From Bacteroides sp. (lineage in GTDB: Bacteria; Bacteroidota; Bacteroidia; Bacteroidales; Muribaculaceae), in assembly GCA_023665145.1 (NCBI GenBank), contig JAMPEM010000001.1, positions 9,450 through 73,449 on the forward strand: a DNA stretch of 64,000 nt, given 5' to 3'. Every line of letters begins with the position of its first letter. The first letter of the stretch is position 1. The notes under the pieces were generated by a model that was given only the letters and a program-made list of their open reading frames with translations, did not search any database and was not told the origin of the DNA. Below, one piece after another: positions 34,205-43,587 of this stretch. Made by a program: the position numbers and the translations under genes.

Positions 34205-35923
34205 TTATTCAGCAACTGCTTCCTTATAAAGGTAGTTGCTGATTTGCTCAGGTTTGAAATTGGCGATAAAATCTGAATGTTTTGCCACCTCAGCTTGTCC
34301 AAGTTTTACAAATACATTCAGACTGCGACGGAACTCACTGTCTCTCTGAGTATCCTCCAAAAGAAGATATCCCATCACAATATATCCGGCCATCTCTACA
34401 AGACGACGAGCCATGAAATCCTTATAATCATTGTCATTGACCTCAAGGACTGACTTGACTGCTGTCTCATATTTTGCCGTCATACCCTTCAGAATCTCCT
34501 TCACAGCTTCATCTTCTTGACTTACGGTGTGACTCTCATACTCCTTAATCTGATTAAGATAAGTGCCGGTAGTGACATGGCGTATCGCTGCTACTACCTG
34601 AAGTTGAGTGGTACCTTCATATATCGATGTGATTCGTGCATCACGATATAAACGCTCGCATGTATAATCCTTCATGAAGCCGCTGCCGCCATGAATCTGG
34701 ATGCAATCATAAGTGTTCTGATTGCAGAACTCTGATGTCATACCCTTCGCAAGCGGAGTAAACGCATCTGCAAGGCGTGAATAAGCTTTCGATTCTTGCT
34801 TCTCCTCAACCGTCAGCTTGCGCTCTTTGGATATGTCATCGTATATCTTATAGACATCCACAAAACGTGAACACGCATAAAGAAGTGCTCGTGATGCATC
34901 AAGTTTTGCCTTCATAACTGACAAAATCTCCGCTACAGCCGCAAACTCTATAATGGGTTTACCAAACTGCATACGCTCCTTTGCATATTGCAGTGCTTCT
35001 CTATAAGCAGCTTCGGACAAACCTACTGATTGCGCTGCGATACCCAAACGAGCACCATTCATCAACGCCATCACATACTTAATAAGTCCCAAACGGGTTG
35101 AACCTACAAGTTCTGCCGGAGCATCCTTATACACAAGCTCACACGTCGGACTTCCTTTGATACCCATCTTGTTCTCGATACGGCGGACATTCACTCCACC
35201 GTTTCGCTTGTCATAGATGAACATCGAAAGACCTCTACCATCACGGCTACCCTCTTCTGAACGTGCAAGAACAAGGTGAATGTCACTGTCACCGTTTGTA
35301 ATGAAACGCTTAACACCATTAAGCACCCAAGTGCCATCCTCTTTCTGTGTAGCCTTCAACATTACCGACTGCAAGTCACTTCCCGCATCAGGCTCGGTGA
35401 GGTCCATTGACATTGTCTCACCGGCACATACGCGAGGAATGTACTTGTTCAATTGTTCTTCATTGGCAAACTCATAAATAGTCTCTGCGCAATCTTGAAG
35501 ACCCCAAAGGTTTTCAAAACCGGCATCGGCACGGCTTACTATATCAGCAGCCATTATATAAGGAGTAATCGGGAAATTAAGACCACCAAATCTGCGAGGC
35601 ATCGACATTCCCATAAGCCCGGCCTTGCGGCAGGCATCCAAATTCTTCTTTGTTCCGTCGGCATACACCACACGGTTATTCTCTACATGAGGACCCTGAT
35701 GATCCACATCTTCTGCATTCTCCGCTATGATATCACCGCAGATTTCTCCTACCACCTCAAGAACTCGGTCGTAAGAATCCATTGCATCCTCAAAATTCTG
35801 AGGTGCATAGTCAAACTTATCCGCGTCTGCAAAGTTACGCTCTTTAAGCTCGACAATTTTTTTCATTAAAGGGTGCTGCAAATGCACCTTCAGCGACGGA
35901 TTGTCTGTATAGAAATTAGCCAT
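34205..35923 (-). CDS. Acyl-CoA dehydrogenase family protein
   Basis: A 572-residue FAD flavoprotein that would oxidise an acyl-CoA, passing electrons to ETF. The N-terminal helical, middle beta and C-terminal helical domains are present (GLMGMSMPRRFGGLNFP; TEPDAGSDLQSVMLKATQ; FGKPIIEFAAVAEILS). The catalytic base region is RITSIYEGTTQLQ (Glu in YEGTT), and an extra C-terminal segment of about 110 residues is typical of the long ACAD subgroup. It is the last gene of an etfB-etfA-acd operon. The substrate chain length is unknown. Confidence 0.92.
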   Translation of the reverse strand: MANFYTDNPSLKVHLQHPLMKKIVELKERNFADADKFDYAPQNFEDAMDSYDRVLEVVGEICGDIIAENAEDVDHQGPHVENNRVVYADGTKKNLDACRKAGLMGMSMPRRFGGLNFPITPYIMAADIVSRADAGFENLWGLQDCAETIYEFANEEQLNKYIPRVCAGETMSMDLTEPDAGSDLQSVMLKATQKEDGTWVLNGVKRFITNGDSDIHLVLARSEEGSRDGRGLSMFIYDKRNGGVNVRRIENKMGIKGSPTCELVYKDAPAELVGSTRLGLIKYVMALMNGARLGIAAQSVGLSEAAYREALQYAKERMQFGKPIIEFAAVAEILSVMKAKLDASRALLYACSRFVDVYKIYDDISKERKLTVEEKQESKAYSRLADAFTPLAKGMTSEFCNQNTYDCIQIHGGSGFMKDYTCERLYRDARITSIYEGTTQLQVVAAIRHVTTGTYLNQIKEYESHTVSQEDEAVKEILKGMTAKYETAVKSVLEVNDNDYKDFMARRLVEMAGYIVMGYLLLEDTQRDSEFRRSLNVFVKLGQAEVAKHSDFIANFKPEQISNYLYKEAVAE

Positions 35924-35972
35924 TATTTACGTAGCTATTTTAATTGTCAATATTTTAGAATCCCATTTATCC

Positions 35973-37001
35973 TTACTTGGAATTCTTTTTGTAATACTTA
36001 ATCAGCTTGGGAACTACATCCTCCATTTTGCCCGTTATAACATAATCAGCGATAGTGTTGATTGGGGCATTCGGATCATCATTTATTGAAATAATGATTG
36101 AACTCTCTTGCATGCCGGCTATATGCTGGATTTGGCCTGAGATACCACACGCTATATAAAGCTTCGGACGAACTGTAACTCCGGTCTGACCTATCTGACG
36201 GTCATGATCCACCCATCCGGCATCCACTGCCGCACGAGATGCTCCTACCTCTGCGCCAAGCACATCGGCAAGCTGTTGCAAAAGATCAAAATTCTCTTTG
36301 CTCCCGACACCATATCCTCCGGCTACGATAATGGGAGAACCCTTAAGATTCACTTTCGACTTCTCTACATGACGGTCTATGATTTCCACCACAAAATCTT
36401 CCGGATTGGTGTATTTGTTGACATCAAGGTCTACTACCTCTCCTTTATAATTCTCGTCATGTATCTCTTTCTTCATCACACCCTCTCTGACGGTGGCCAT
36501 CTGAGGACGACATTCCGGGTTTACAATTGTTGCAACTATATTGCCACCAAATGCCGGACGTATTTGATAAAGCAGATTTTCGTAACTTTTTCCTGTTTTG
36601 GGATCTGTGTGAGGTCCAATCTCAAGTGATGTACAGTCTGCCGTCAATCCACTGTGGAGACATGAACTTACACGCGGGCCCAAATCTCTACCAATCGATG
36701 TAGCTCCCATAAATGCAATCTGAGGCTTTATCTCACGGAAAAGATTTATCAATACTGATGAGTGAGGTAAAGATGTATACGGATACAAACGTGCATCCTC
36801 CACCTTGTAAACTCTGTCTACACCATAGGGGAACACCTGCTTTTCAATATCCTTTAAATTATCACCTAACACCACGGCTTCAAGCTTGATGCCGAGTTTG
36901 TCGGCCAATTGACGACCCTTGGTGAGAAGTTCGAGGCTGACATCGGCTACTTTGCCGTCCTCGTATTCGCAATATACGATGAGATTATTAGTATCTGCCA
37001 T
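35973..37001 (-). CDS. etfA: Electron transfer flavoprotein alpha subunit
   Basis: A 342-residue subunit. The N-terminal domain includes LGPRVSSCLHSGLTADCTSLEI; the C-terminal FAD domain has the family signature GASRAAVDAGWVDHDRQIGQTGVTVRPKLYIACGISGQIQHIAGM. It forms a heterodimer with EtfB (20 bases upstream) and accepts electrons from the dehydrogenase encoded next. In a strict anaerobe the pair may also take part in electron bifurcation; the sequence alone does not decide it. Confidence 0.94.
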   Translation of the reverse strand: MADTNNLIVYCEYEDGKVADVSLELLTKGRQLADKLGIKLEAVVLGDNLKDIEKQVFPYGVDRVYKVEDARLYPYTSLPHSSVLINLFREIKPQIAFMGATSIGRDLGPRVSSCLHSGLTADCTSLEIGPHTDPKTGKSYENLLYQIRPAFGGNIVATIVNPECRPQMATVREGVMKKEIHDENYKGEVVDLDVNKYTNPEDFVVEIIDRHVEKSKVNLKGSPIIVAGGYGVGSKENFDLLQQLADVLGAEVGASRAAVDAGWVDHDRQIGQTGVTVRPKLYIACGISGQIQHIAGMQESSIIISINDDPNAPINTIADYVITGKMEDVVPKLIKYYKKNSK

Positions 37002-37021
37002 TTCTTTATTGCTTTTAAGCC

Positions 37022-37891
37022 TTAACCGATTGTGTGATTTACTATTAATTCCTTGATGAGATCTTCAAGCTCTGCGTCATTGTTACCTATATTGCGAGCT
37101 TCCTTGGCTGTGAAGACTACATTCTCGATACCTTTCACCTTGGTGGGTGATCCGGCAAGACCGCACTGTTCCAGATCTGCATCAACAGTCGCTGCGTTCC
37201 ATTCCATTATTTTCAAATGGGGACGTTTCTCTATAAATGACGCTTTGGATTCGTCTGACGCTACCTCTGAAGGAAGTGCTGCATATTTGAATTTCTGAAT
37301 ATTTTTGGCATTGCGGGGACGGCATGAATCTGCAGAACCGTTAACTGTAATAACACAGGGCAACGGACACTTTACTGTCTCCACACCGGATTCTATACGT
37401 CGTTTTACCACAATTTTACCATCTTCTACAGATTCTACATCCTCAGCATAAGTCACCTGTGGGAGATTAAGCTTTTCAGCTATCTGCGGTCCTACTTGAG
37501 CTGTATCTCCGTCAATAGCTTGGCGACCACCTATGATAAGGTCTACATTGCCAAGTTTGCGGATTGCTGCAGACAAGGCGTATGATGTAGCAAGAGTATC
37601 TGCTCCGGCAAATGCTCTGTCTGATAAGACTATTCCATCATCTGCACCTCTATATAATCCCTCTCTTACAATCTCTGCGGCTCGCGGTGGCCCCATTGTG
37701 AGCATTGTAACTCTTGTACCGGGATGTTGTTCCTTGATTTTCAACGCTTGTTCAAGTGCATTGAGGTCCTCAGGATTGAAGATCGCCGGAAGCACCGCAC
37801 GATTAATCGTACCATCGGCCTTCATTGCGTCTTTACCTACATTTCTGGTGTCCGGCACTTGTTTGGCCAGAACCACAATATTCAGACTCAT
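37022..37891 (-). CDS. etfB: Electron transfer flavoprotein beta subunit
   Basis: A 289-residue AMP/FAD-binding subunit. VVLAKQVPDTRN opens the fold, then NPEDLNALEQALKIKE, MGPPRAAEIVREGLYRGADDGIVLSD and the IGGRQAIDGDTAQVGPQIAEKL nucleotide motif. It is the first gene of the etfB-etfA-acd operon and is preceded by a perfect consensus promoter with a leader of about 107 bases. Confidence 0.94.
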   Translation of the reverse strand: MSLNIVVLAKQVPDTRNVGKDAMKADGTINRAVLPAIFNPEDLNALEQALKIKEQHPGTRVTMLTMGPPRAAEIVREGLYRGADDGIVLSDRAFAGADTLATSYALSAAIRKLGNVDLIIGGRQAIDGDTAQVGPQIAEKLNLPQVTYAEDVESVEDGKIVVKRRIESGVETVKCPLPCVITVNGSADSCRPRNAKNIQKFKYAALPSEVASDESKASFIEKRPHLKIMEWNAATVDADLEQCGLAGSPTKVKGIENVVFTAKEARNIGNNDAELEDLIKELIVNHTIG

Positions 37892-38003
37892 AGCTTAAAA
37901 AATAAATAAGTTTTCTTTAATATCTTAACAATTTGATACCAGTTGCTCCATTCGGAGAGAAATTTGCAATTCGAAGCTTTTAAAATTCTGGATATACACC
38001 ATG

Positions 38004-38035
38004 CAAAGGTATAAAAAAATTTTTATTTACACAAA
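38004..38035 (-). promoter_or_regulatory. Bacteroidetes promoter of the etfB-etfA-acd operon
   Basis: On the reverse strand: TTTG (38032-38035), a 20-base spacer, then TACCTTTG (38004-38011). Full consensus. The AT-rich leader to the etfB ATG is unusually long, about 107 bases. Confidence 0.78.
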
Positions 38036-38091
38036 TATATATATTTCACATCCACTTAATAATTTGTTCTCACAATATTAGAAAACCGGCT

Positions 38092-39357
38092 TTACGGCAG
38101 TATTTCCGTCTCGTAATAATGCTTCACATCATTCCAACGATAAAAAGGCCATGTATTGGTTTCAACCGGTATGGATGTCTCTCTCTCATTGAGCATAAAT
38201 TTCACCAACACATCATCAGGATTCTTTTCATTGCGGAAGAATATCATCTGCACATTTCCTGCCATCGGTGCAATTTTAAAGTCGGCAAACGCAGATGGAA
38301 ACTCCTCCGGACGGCTGACACTATTATAGCAATTTTTAAGACGCAATATCCCTGTTAACGGAATGAGGTTTCCATCATGCCCGAATCTCAAGGTAACGGA
38401 GGGTTCTTTTTTTGATATTGCATCATCGGCCGATTCTATGATATTACGGAGCAAGGGTTTTGCGTTATCTAAAAGCAAACCTCTGTTTCCGGCAAAATTT
38501 GAATCACACACATAAAAACGATAATTGAAGAGTTGCCACATATCATACAGCTCATCCGGGGTAAAAATATCATAGAATGACAAGGGTGTCTCCACATCCT
38601 GCATCCCTACGGCAATAAAATATAATGCCCACATTAAATCGTCAGGCATCACCTCAGTCTCTATAAAATTCTGATCTGAGAACAATGAATTGACAAGACG
38701 CTCCGGCTTCATCAATTTCCTCTCAAACTTACGATATTGCTCCTTCCATTCTTTGGAGGTGTATGCGTTTGATTCATCGGAATGGTAATTAAGGTAATTC
38801 ATATAACGATTTGAGGACTCACGTGTGGTACGCAGTTTTGGATTCAGCTCCTTGAGTCTTTCACAAAAAGCATCCATTGAAAGCACACAACGCACTACAA
38901 TTGTGGAGCGTGCTGAAATCTCGGTTTCACCTTTAAACACCTCCGGATATGCCTTATACATCCTTTCTGCTATACCTCTGTGTTGTCTTACCCCAAGTGG
39001 CGACAAATCCCCTCCTCGTCCCGCAGTCTCTATCATAAGGGAGTCAAGACGATGCATAACGTCGACACCCAATGGAGTCAATGCATCCTCTTTCTCTGCT
39101 TTGTGTAAAAGATTGGCAACCCAACTGTAATCATTATCTGAAATAAGATAACGCGACCCGTGGCGCCCATAATGACTTATATAAAAAGGTTTATACCCTT
39201 TGGGGGCGGGAGTGTTAAGTGATTCATTTACGGGATACGCATAATATACGCCACCGGCTTTGTTTAGATCTGATGTCACTTCATCCTTTGTAGTCTGTCC
39301 CAATATTGAAGTGGCAGAAAACAGCAATATTGTAGATATAATTATTTCTCTTATCAT
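38092..39357 (-). CDS. Secreted histidine-type (MINPP/phytase-like) phosphatase
   Basis: A 421-residue exported protein. A signal peptide (1-20) is followed by the histidine-phosphatase catalytic motif RHGSR (65-69, nucleophile His66) and, later, FGHDGNLIPL (about 320-330), where HD provides the proton donor. It matches branch 2 histidine acid phosphatases; gut Bacteroides homologues hydrolyse phytate as MINPP enzymes. It stands alone on its own transcript. Phytase activity is inferred from the family. Confidence 0.85.
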   Translation of the reverse strand: MIREIIISTILLFSATSILGQTTKDEVTSDLNKAGGVYYAYPVNESLNTPAPKGYKPFYISHYGRHGSRYLISDNDYSWVANLLHKAEKEDALTPLGVDVMHRLDSLMIETAGRGGDLSPLGVRQHRGIAERMYKAYPEVFKGETEISARSTIVVRCVLSMDAFCERLKELNPKLRTTRESSNRYMNYLNYHSDESNAYTSKEWKEQYRKFERKLMKPERLVNSLFSDQNFIETEVMPDDLMWALYFIAVGMQDVETPLSFYDIFTPDELYDMWQLFNYRFYVCDSNFAGNRGLLLDNAKPLLRNIIESADDAISKKEPSVTLRFGHDGNLIPLTGILRLKNCYNSVSRPEEFPSAFADFKIAPMAGNVQMIFFRNEKNPDDVLVKFMLNERETSIPVETNTWPFYRWNDVKHYYETEILP

Positions 39358-39401
39358 CTGAAATTTATTATTTCTAAAAATTTTTTACACGTAATCGTAT
39401 T

Positions 39402-39431
39402 ATTGGAGGTTTATTATTAAACACCCTATTA
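39402..39431. repeat. Short copy E of the TTAGAGG palindromic repeat family
   Basis: GGAGGTTTATTATTAAACACCC, a diverged minimal copy sharing the TTTATTATTAAACA core with the right end of the long copies. It overlaps the stop codon of the reverse-strand gene at 39429-40634. Confidence 0.6.
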
Positions 39432-40634
39432 ATCGCCTCTATAGAACAACTGCAAATAGCATCTTGCTATAAAATCAGCATTACGCCTTACAAGCTCCTT
39501 ATCATCAGTCCCGGGGAAAACTGCATCCGGCAACCATCCATTTCTAAGGATGGTCTTCAGCAGGTCTCCCGGACAAAGACCTCTTACGGTCAAAAGATCA
39601 AATGCGTGTTTTGACGCGTAGGCCGAATTATACAATTTATTCTCCGGATCAGCTATGCATTTGGCCACATTACGAGCCAACAGCATCCCTTTTTTCGAAT
39701 CTACTTGAATAACAAAATCGCTGTATTGTTTGAACTGCGGCAAATGATCCACACCATCTTCCCATCCAAGCACATTAATCAGGAATTTATTCAATTCGGT
39801 ATATTCTGCAAAATAAACTAACCGTTTCCCACCGGTATATTCCGTAACAGCTTTATAATATCTGTGCAGTTCTTTCACATCATCCCCATGGTGAGATTCG
39901 GGCATACGGTCGTGAAGTATTAATGAAAGCCATTCCCTGATATAAAGAGCCAGGGGCCCGATGGGTTGCTCAGTCATCCCCTCCTCAAGCATTTCATTCA
40001 GTCTCAATTCTCCTCCATCCTTATCAAGTTCGGCCTGTTGAGCCATCTGCGCCATCATCAATGCAAACGACGGAGTAAGCAAGTAAGAATGAAGAAAAAT
40101 CCAATGTGTAAATTTGAGAAGGTGCTGTGCATCTTCAGGGTTATGCATCTCAAGCTCGAATCCTATATTATAATCTTCAGGCTCCGGAGCTTCTTCATAA
40201 TTTTCGTCAAGTATTTTATGCCACCGTTGTGCCAATTTCTTAATATCACAATCAGTGGGAGATAAGTCTCTATGCGCCATATCAAGCATTGCAATGGAAT
40301 ACCATATCATAAACTTGACATCTATAAGATTGAGTTCAAAATCCACGTAGTCATCCCCGGCCTCATAGAAAGGCACCTTATATCCGTATAGGCGTTGACA
40401 TTCACGGGTAAATGCACGCCACAACCCTCCATCGGATATTATATCTTGATAATAACCGATTACATTGAGCGCAACTCTTTGCTTCACCTCATCTGACAAA
40501 GTCGGAAACAGGCCGGAAACGTCCCAATCATTAAGCAATGTATTGGTAAGTTCATAATAATATATATCCGAAAGTTTCTTTTCCGGATAGCACGGCTGTC
40601 GGAGGAGGAATTGCTGTGGTGTTACTTTTTTCAT
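39429..40634 (-). CDS. Hypothetical protein, possibly DUF3843 family
   Basis: A 401-residue soluble, mainly helical protein without a signal peptide. Rich in aromatic residues (IYYYELTNTLLNDW, LWRAFTRECQRLYGYKVPFY). It resembles the Bacteroidales-restricted DUF3843 proteins, but I can only suggest this name. Its start overlaps the stop of the ABC ATPase gene by 4 bases, so it is the last gene of the importer operon and may be linked to ligand handling. Repeat copy E overlaps its stop codon. Confidence 0.7.
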   Translation of the reverse strand: MKKVTPQQFLLRQPCYPEKKLSDIYYYELTNTLLNDWDVSGLFPTLSDEVKQRVALNVIGYYQDIISDGGLWRAFTRECQRLYGYKVPFYEAGDDYVDFELNLIDVKFMIWYSIAMLDMAHRDLSPTDCDIKKLAQRWHKILDENYEEAPEPEDYNIGFELEMHNPEDAQHLLKFTHWIFLHSYLLTPSFALMMAQMAQQAELDKDGGELRLNEMLEEGMTEQPIGPLALYIREWLSLILHDRMPESHHGDDVKELHRYYKAVTEYTGGKRLVYFAEYTELNKFLINVLGWEDGVDHLPQFKQYSDFVIQVDSKKGMLLARNVAKCIADPENKLYNSAYASKHAFDLLTVRGLCPGDLLKTILRNGWLPDAVFPGTDDKELVRRNADFIARCYLQLFYRGD

Positions 40635-41410
40635 TTTATACTGGAAACAAAATCATTCTGAACAGGATCAAAAATCACATTTCGGCCTACAAACATTTTG
40701 GAAATTTTCCCGTTTGTCACCATATCGGCTGCAGAGGCGGTTCTTACTCCCTCCTCTGAAAAGAGCATAATATTATCGGCCATTCTAATTGCCTGACTCA
40801 CATCGTGTGATGAAAAAAGTATAGTAGTATTCTTTTCACGAGCCAGATTAATCAGCAATGATAATATTTCTACCCTTGATGCTACATCAAGAAATGAGAA
40901 CGGCTCATCGAGAATGACAATCGGAGTATCCTGTGCTATCGCCCTTGCTATCATACTCTTTTGTCTTTCACCGTCCGAGAGTGAACTGACCTGAGAATTT
41001 TCCTTATGCTCTATTCCTACAAGATTCATTGCCTGTTGCACCTCTTTGCGGTCGTATTCACTCAAACGTCCGAAAAATCCCGTATGAGGCTGACGTCCGA
41101 GTGATACAAGCTCCCTTACAGTCAATGCTCCTGACTGGACAAAATCAGTGGTCACAAGTGATATGGTTTGTGCAAGCTCTTTACGTGTAAAATGCTTCAA
41201 TTCTTTTCCAAATATCTCCACACATCCCGAAAGCATCGGAATTTCACCAGTCAATGTCTTAATCAATGTGGATTTTCCGGCACCATTCTCTCCAAGCATC
41301 GCGGTGACGCTCCCCTCAAAGAGCTGTACATCGATACTTTCGGCAACCGGTCGTTTCCCATATCCGATTATCAGTCGGCTTGTCTTTATGGCCGGAATCT
41401 GAATCTTCAT
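40631..41410 (-). CDS. ABC importer ATPase, FecE/BtuD type
   Basis: A 259-residue ATPase. Walker A is GENGAGKST (about 38-46), the signature is SLSDGERQKSMIA, Walker B is IVILDEPFSFLD, and the H-loop is FSSHDVSQAIR. It powers the metal-chelate or cobalamin importer whose permease (1-base overlap) and binding protein are encoded just upstream. No outer-membrane receptor lies next to it; the TonB receptor at 21 kb could serve it. Confidence 0.9.
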   Translation of the reverse strand: MKIQIPAIKTSRLIIGYGKRPVAESIDVQLFEGSVTAMLGENGAGKSTLIKTLTGEIPMLSGCVEIFGKELKHFTRKELAQTISLVTTDFVQSGALTVRELVSLGRQPHTGFFGRLSEYDRKEVQQAMNLVGIEHKENSQVSSLSDGERQKSMIARAIAQDTPIVILDEPFSFLDVASRVEILSLLINLAREKNTTILFSSHDVSQAIRMADNIMLFSEEGVRTASAADMVTNGKISKMFVGRNVIFDPVQNDFVSSIK

Positions 41411-42426
41411 TAGAAATAATTAAGTTTATTGCGATGGAGTATAAGATAAAATATCATCGGAACACCTACTACAGGTGTTATAACATTTACGGGTAAAAGA
41501 CCCGAAGCTGTCGGTATCACTGTACACAAGGCACAAAGTTGCATCAAGCCGGCTCCACATAAGATTGTAGCGGGAATCAAGACATTGTGGTTGGATGTGC
41601 CGAAAAGCGACCGTGCAATATGTGGCACTATCAACCCGATAAATCCTATCGGGCCGCAAAATGCCGTGACTATCGCAGTCAAGATTCCGGAAATAAACAA
41701 CAATTCAGCCCTCAAAAGACGCATCGAATAACCCATTGACACTGCATAACGTTCACCGAGCAACAATGCATTTAAGGGCTTCCCAAGAAGGATACATCCT
41801 CCCATACCCAGGATCAACGGAATCGAGAAAAACCACACCTGATTCATCCTCAACCCGCTAAAGGAGCCAAGTCCCCATACGACAAAATTTTTCACATCCT
41901 CCGAAGGTGCAAGGTAATTCAGCAATGAAATTATGGAAGATGCCATGTAACCTATCATGACACCGACAATTAACAACATCACTGGACTTTTCAACACAGT
42001 ATTAAGTCCAAGAAGAGCACCCGTCACCAATCCGGCACCGGCCAAAGCACCTGCAACACTAAGCAACTGCAAATCGACATGATATATTCCCACAAGATTT
42101 GCACCCAACATTATTACAGCCACCCCCAATGACGCACCGGATGAAACGCCAAGCACCGACGGACCCGCCAACGGGTTTCTAAAAGTGGTCTGCAAAAGAA
42201 GTCCAGCTACGGACAATGCCGAGCCGGAAAGCAATGCGGCTATGGCCATCGGAAGTCGTGATTCTCTGACTATAATGGTTATGGTATCATCTGCGAGCAT
42301 TTTTCCGGTTAAAGCAATCCATATATCGCTGACCGGAATCTGTACCGCACCTACACACAACAACCCGCAGAAGGCTGCCAATGTAACGGCTGTAAGGCAT
42401 ATAAACAACAGGGTGGCACGCATCAT
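41410..42426 (-). CDS. FecCD-family ABC importer permease
   Basis: A 338-residue membrane protein with about 10 helices. It has the FecCD landmarks: PRNPLAGPSVLGVSSGASLG-type LQTTFRNPLAGPSVLGVSSGA, then GFIGLIVPHIARSLFGTSNHNVLIP, the coupling region. It works as a homodimer with two ATPases and a periplasmic binding protein in uptake of siderophores, haem or corrinoids. It overlaps both neighbours. Confidence 0.92.
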   Translation of the reverse strand: MMRATLLFICLTAVTLAAFCGLLCVGAVQIPVSDIWIALTGKMLADDTITIIVRESRLPMAIAALLSGSALSVAGLLLQTTFRNPLAGPSVLGVSSGASLGVAVIMLGANLVGIYHVDLQLLSVAGALAGAGLVTGALLGLNTVLKSPVMLLIVGVMIGYMASSIISLLNYLAPSEDVKNFVVWGLGSFSGLRMNQVWFFSIPLILGMGGCILLGKPLNALLLGERYAVSMGYSMRLLRAELLFISGILTAIVTAFCGPIGFIGLIVPHIARSLFGTSNHNVLIPATILCGAGLMQLCALCTVIPTASGLLPVNVITPVVGVPMIFYLILHRNKLNYF

Positions 42427-43559
42427 TTCATCTGTCTGAAATACCTTAACGCATTTGCTTCTTTCCCTTCGGAATAAGCCGTGAATATATTTGAATAATC
42501 TGCCAATATTCTTTCGGGATGATAGGCCATATCATAAAAAAGTGTCCCGTCTGCCGTATTGGTATAATATACTCCTCCGGATTTGACTGCATTGAAATTA
42601 CCATAACGGGCATCTTTTTTTAATAAGCCTTCTTTGGTAAGATCTTCTCCAAATACTTTTATAAGCCACACATCAGCATCTCGGCCTGAAGCGAGGACTT
42701 GCTCAAAATTCAAAGATAGTGAACCTGTAGACTGATCATCTTTACGAAAATAATTCCCTCCGGAATCATATATCAGATGCGATTGAAAGCTGTTTCCTCC
42801 CGGCACATACCAGACGCCTTCATACATAGTCTCGGTCAATACCTTCGGTCGTTTTTCCAATCCGGCATTTCTCTCCAAAATCGTATTATAATCGCGCGCC
42901 ACTTGTGTAAACATTTTCTCTGATTCTGCCTCTTTACCGGTCAAAGCGCCTATAAACTTTATCCATTCGGCTCTGCCCAAAGGGGTTGTTTCATAATTGT
43001 CCGACATTTTTATTATCGGAACGTTTAGTGCGTCGATTGCCGCTACATCCATCCCGTCATAAATATTGAGAACTATTGCATCGGGATGCAGTGCAATGAC
43101 TTTCTCTGCGGTAGGATTGGAAGATGCTCCGGCGTCAACTATTCTACCTGATTCAATACCCTCTTTTATTTCCGGCCGTGTGAAATATTGTGCATCCACC
43201 ACACCTTTTATCACATCCATCGAACCAAGTTCCATCAAGGCTTCGGCAGTAACAGTGCTATAGACGAGAAGAGATTGCACCGGAGTGCGAATCACAGTTC
43301 CTTCCGGCAAATTTTTCGGTACATCCTTGTCACGAGGTATAAGCAAATACGTCTCAATCGGGTTTACTGTATCTGATGATGAAAATATCTTTGCAATTGT
43401 TACATCGTCATGCTTGGAGAGATGAAGTCTCTCCGCATACGGTGTAGAATCTCCTATTGACTCAACATCGGAATTCCCTTTCTTCTCGCTACATCCCATT
43501 AGAATAACAAGCAACGTAATAGAAAGAAAGATTCCAATATATTTCAACACTGTTTTCAT
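42423..43559 (-). CDS. Metal-chelate/cobalamin-type ABC binding lipoprotein
   Basis: A 378-residue class III binding protein. The lipobox is LVILMGC, so the mature protein starts at Cys23. The two-lobed fold shows SLLVYSTVTAEALMELG, PDAIVLNIYDGMDVAAIDAL and a long backbone helix. I chose the ATG at 43559, because it gives a proper lipoprotein signal; a longer frame from 43643 would overlap hisS by 56 bases. The mature part binds a siderophore, haem or corrinoid; which one is not decided. No riboswitch is visible in the 28-base gap behind hisS. Confidence 0.85.
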   Translation of the reverse strand: MKTVLKYIGIFLSITLLVILMGCSEKKGNSDVESIGDSTPYAERLHLSKHDDVTIAKIFSSSDTVNPIETYLLIPRDKDVPKNLPEGTVIRTPVQSLLVYSTVTAEALMELGSMDVIKGVVDAQYFTRPEIKEGIESGRIVDAGASSNPTAEKVIALHPDAIVLNIYDGMDVAAIDALNVPIIKMSDNYETTPLGRAEWIKFIGALTGKEAESEKMFTQVARDYNTILERNAGLEKRPKVLTETMYEGVWYVPGGNSFQSHLIYDSGGNYFRKDDQSTGSLSLNFEQVLASGRDADVWLIKVFGEDLTKEGLLKKDARYGNFNAVKSGGVYYTNTADGTLFYDMAYHPERILADYSNIFTAYSEGKEANALRYFRQMK

Positions 43560-43587
43560 TCTATCCGGGTGATATTCGAATTGATTA

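Noticed and set aside
43560..43587. Cobalamin riboswitch before the ABC importer operon
   Set aside because: Only 28 bases separate hisS from the binding-protein ATG, too short for the aptamer; the operon seems to be read through from hisS.
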